From NCBI GenBank assembly GCA_015075635.1, contig JABTUA010000001.1, forward strand, positions 1,550,001-1,614,000: a stretch of DNA of 64,000 nucleotides, written 5' to 3'. A program made the position numbers and the translations under genes. The notes beneath the pieces are model-generated. The model had not been told where the DNA came from and searched no databases. It saw only the letters and a program-made list of their open reading frames with translations. Positions 62,670-64,000 of this stretch are shown here, in pieces. The first letter of the stretch is position 1; each line of letters begins with the position of its first letter. This DNA is from Polyangiaceae bacterium (lineage in GTDB: Bacteria; Myxococcota_A; Polyangia; Polyangiales; Polyangiaceae).

Positions 62670-64000
62670 TCAGGGCGTCAGCGACAGGTCCGCGGAGAGC
62701 AAGTTCGTTCCGGTCGTCGCGTCCCAGCCCGTGGCGTTCGCGAAGCGGATGGCGTACTCCGGGATCTCGCGCAGCGCGGGCGCAGGATCCGGCAGCCGGA
62801 GCGCCAGCGAGTAGCTGCCCGGCGGCAGGGACGCTGGCAGGGGCACCGAGACGTCGAAAGCGTGACTGCCGGCGTCGAAGCGCCGCGGATCGACCGGGAG
62901 CTTGGCCACGAAGCGGGTCGGGCCATCGAGGATCAGCTCGAGCTCGCGCGCGTGATAGGGCGCGGCGAAGCCGTCGTTGCGGAGCTTCACCGACAGGGGC
63001 AGCGCGCAGCCGGGGCTCGCCGTCTCCGGGAAGGTCGCCGACTCGAGCACCAGGCGATAGCCGAGCCGGCTCGCGATCTCGTCGTAGCAACCCTCGCTCT
63101 GGAAGCGGGCGAGGGCGGCGGGGTGGTAGACCGCGTTCAGGAAGGACCAGCGGAGCTGGCTCATCTCGGGCACGGCGACCTTGCAGGTCGTGCGCGCGGG
63201 GTAGTCCGCGCAGGTCTCGCCACCGATGGGCACGAAGCGCGTGTCCTCTCCGATCAGCGCCTTCCACGCGGCGGCCTGCCCGGACGGGTAGGTGCCCATG
63301 TCGTCGTCGCTGGCCAGGAAGCAGTCGTTGTGATGCCCGAGGCGCGAGACCGGCGTGCCGTCGAAGGCCTGGGCCGCGGTGACGGGACCTCCCGCGTGGT
63401 CGTGCTTGAAGCTCCAGCGGCGCACGAGCACGAACATGTCGGCGGGAGTCGCGGCGAGCAGCGCGTCCAGGATCGCCTTCTTGGCTGCGGCGTCGGTGTC
63501 GAGGCCGTTGCTGCTCGAGTGCCACTCGCCCCACGGACCGATGAAGCCCGCCTCGAGCACCGCGATCACGTCAGCGTGCTGCTTCAAGAGCGGGGCGAGA
63601 GCCTGAATGTGCTCGAGGATCCGCGGCAGCTTCGCGTCGTTGGGAGCCGCCATGTCGTTCCGGTACACGAAGCGCAGGATCACCTTGATCTTGGCGGCGC
63701 GGACCCGGTCGAGGCCCGCGGAGAGCTGGCTCAGGAAGCCGCTCGGGATGGGCGCGTCGAGGTAGTCGAGGAGCGACACGCCGGCGTAGGCCAGCGTGCG
63801 GCCCGCGGCGCGCACCCCCTGGAAGTCGTCGGTCGAGGCGAGATCGACGAAGTCGTGGAAGCCGCGTCCCGGATTCAGCACCTGCTCGCTCGGGCCGAGG
63901 GCGACGAAGGTGTGCAGGGTCGGGGCGCCGGGGCAGGCCGGCGCATCGGCGGAGGCGTCGCCGCCGGAGCCGCCGCCGCCGGCGCTGCCGCCGCTGCCGG
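62670..64000 (-). CDS. DUF4874/DUF4832-like secreted protein, N-terminus cut by window edge
   Basis: The frame is open from 62670 to the right edge; at least 443 codons are seen. The core begins VLNPGRGFHDF and continues through LRFVYRNDM, GFIGPWGEWHSSS and SQLRWSFLNAVYHPA, the pattern of the DUF4874 plus DUF4832 pair, with a TIM-barrel-like fold and a C-terminal beta domain. Upstream of it, a Gly/Ser-rich linker (GSGGSAGGGGSGG) reaches the edge, as in myxobacterial lipoproteins, so the true start lies outside. GTG 63881 is inside the domain and is not the start. Glycosidase-like activity is possible but unproven. Confidence 0.8.
   Translation of the reverse strand, partial: GSGGSAGGGGSGGDASADAPACPGAPTLHTFVALGPSEQVLNPGRGFHDFVDLASTDDFQGVRAAGRTLAYAGVSLLDYLDAPIPSGFLSQLSAGLDRVRAAKIKVILRFVYRNDMAAPNDAKLPRILEHIQALAPLLKQHADVIAVLEAGFIGPWGEWHSSSNGLDTDAAAKKAILDALLAATPADMFVLVRRWSFKHDHAGGPVTAAQAFDGTPVSRLGHHNDCFLASDDDMGTYPSGQAAAWKALIGEDTRFVPIGGETCADYPARTTCKVAVPEMSQLRWSFLNAVYHPAALARFQSEGCYDEIASRLGYRLVLESATFPETASPGCALPLSVKLRNDGFAAPYHARELELILDGPTRFVAKLPVDPRRFDAGSHAFDVSVPLPASLPPGSYSLALRLPDPAPALREIPEYAIRFANATGWDATTGTNLLSADLSLTP

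Overview
This is about 64 kb of very GC-rich, densely packed bacterial chromosome. The gene style points to the Myxococcota, most likely a Polyangia-type myxobacterium: a PEGA/serine-threonine kinase repertoire, a kinase fused to a PEGA and a formylglycine-generating-enzyme-like domain, an MglA-type GTPase, many lipoproteins with Gly/Ser/Pro-rich or Cys-rich linkers, and frequent GTG/TTG starts and ATGA/GTGA overlaps. The lineage is an inference from gene style; no rRNA gene is present to confirm it.

Layout. 1-6.3 kb: a nitrosative-stress or denitrification-like block. It holds a truncated heme-copper oxidase subunit I, an Rrf2 regulator, a monohaem cytochrome c lipoprotein, an AhbD/NirJ-like radical SAM protein, a Crp/Fnr regulator, and a coupled DUF59-NnrS-DUF2478 operon. 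6.3-13.7 kb: secreted proteins, purT, a fasciclin lipoprotein behind a palindromic operator-like site, an L,D-transpeptidase with Cys-rich tail, a histone-deacetylase-like enzyme, and two identical tRNA-Pro(CGG) genes. 13.7-18.5 kb: etfBA, nadB and a patatin-like protein. 18.7-22.3 kb: a PrsW-like protease coupled to a zinc-ribbon protein, a 228-bp MITE-like element, and a Tudor-knot lipoprotein. 22.4-34.8 kb: a KAS III enzyme, hflX, thrB, an M48 protease, a 125-bp duplicated repeat, a dynamin-like GTPase coupled to argH, and an MglA-like GTPase - histidine kinase - thiL operon. 34.8-43.3 kb: two paralogous Cys-Cys lipoproteins, the B12-dependent ribonucleotide reductase nrdJ, a long regulatory gap, a Ser/Thr kinase and a long-chain acyl-CoA ligase. 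43.4-50.2 kb: a DUF350 protein coupled to a membrane-anchored spermidine-synthase-like protein, envelope proteins, and an exported FAD amine-oxidase-like protein. 50.2-53.6 kb: three tandem-repeat loci around a polytopic His-rich membrane protein and scoAB. 53.6-64 kb: a small secreted protein with a good promoter and terminator, the kinase-PEGA-FGE fusion, a plsB-mepA-DNA methyltransferase overlapping operon, a large lipoprotein and a truncated DUF4874/DUF4832-like protein.

How the genes work together. The left block looks like one regulon: a NO/Fe-S sensor (Rrf2) and a Crp/Fnr protein controlling a terminal oxidase/NO reductase, its cytochrome c donor and maturation factors. A CTGAC-N4-GTCAG box of the Fnr/Dnr spacing lies upstream of the cytochrome gene. 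etfBA, KAS III, the acyl-CoA ligase, scoAB and plsB give the window a lipid and acyl-CoA flavour but are spread over separate transcription units. No prophage, CRISPR array, secretion locus or large biosynthetic cluster was seen. The most distinctive material is the set of non-coding repeats (a hairpin array, nested minisatellite, duplicated unit and MITE) and a few unusual gene pairings.
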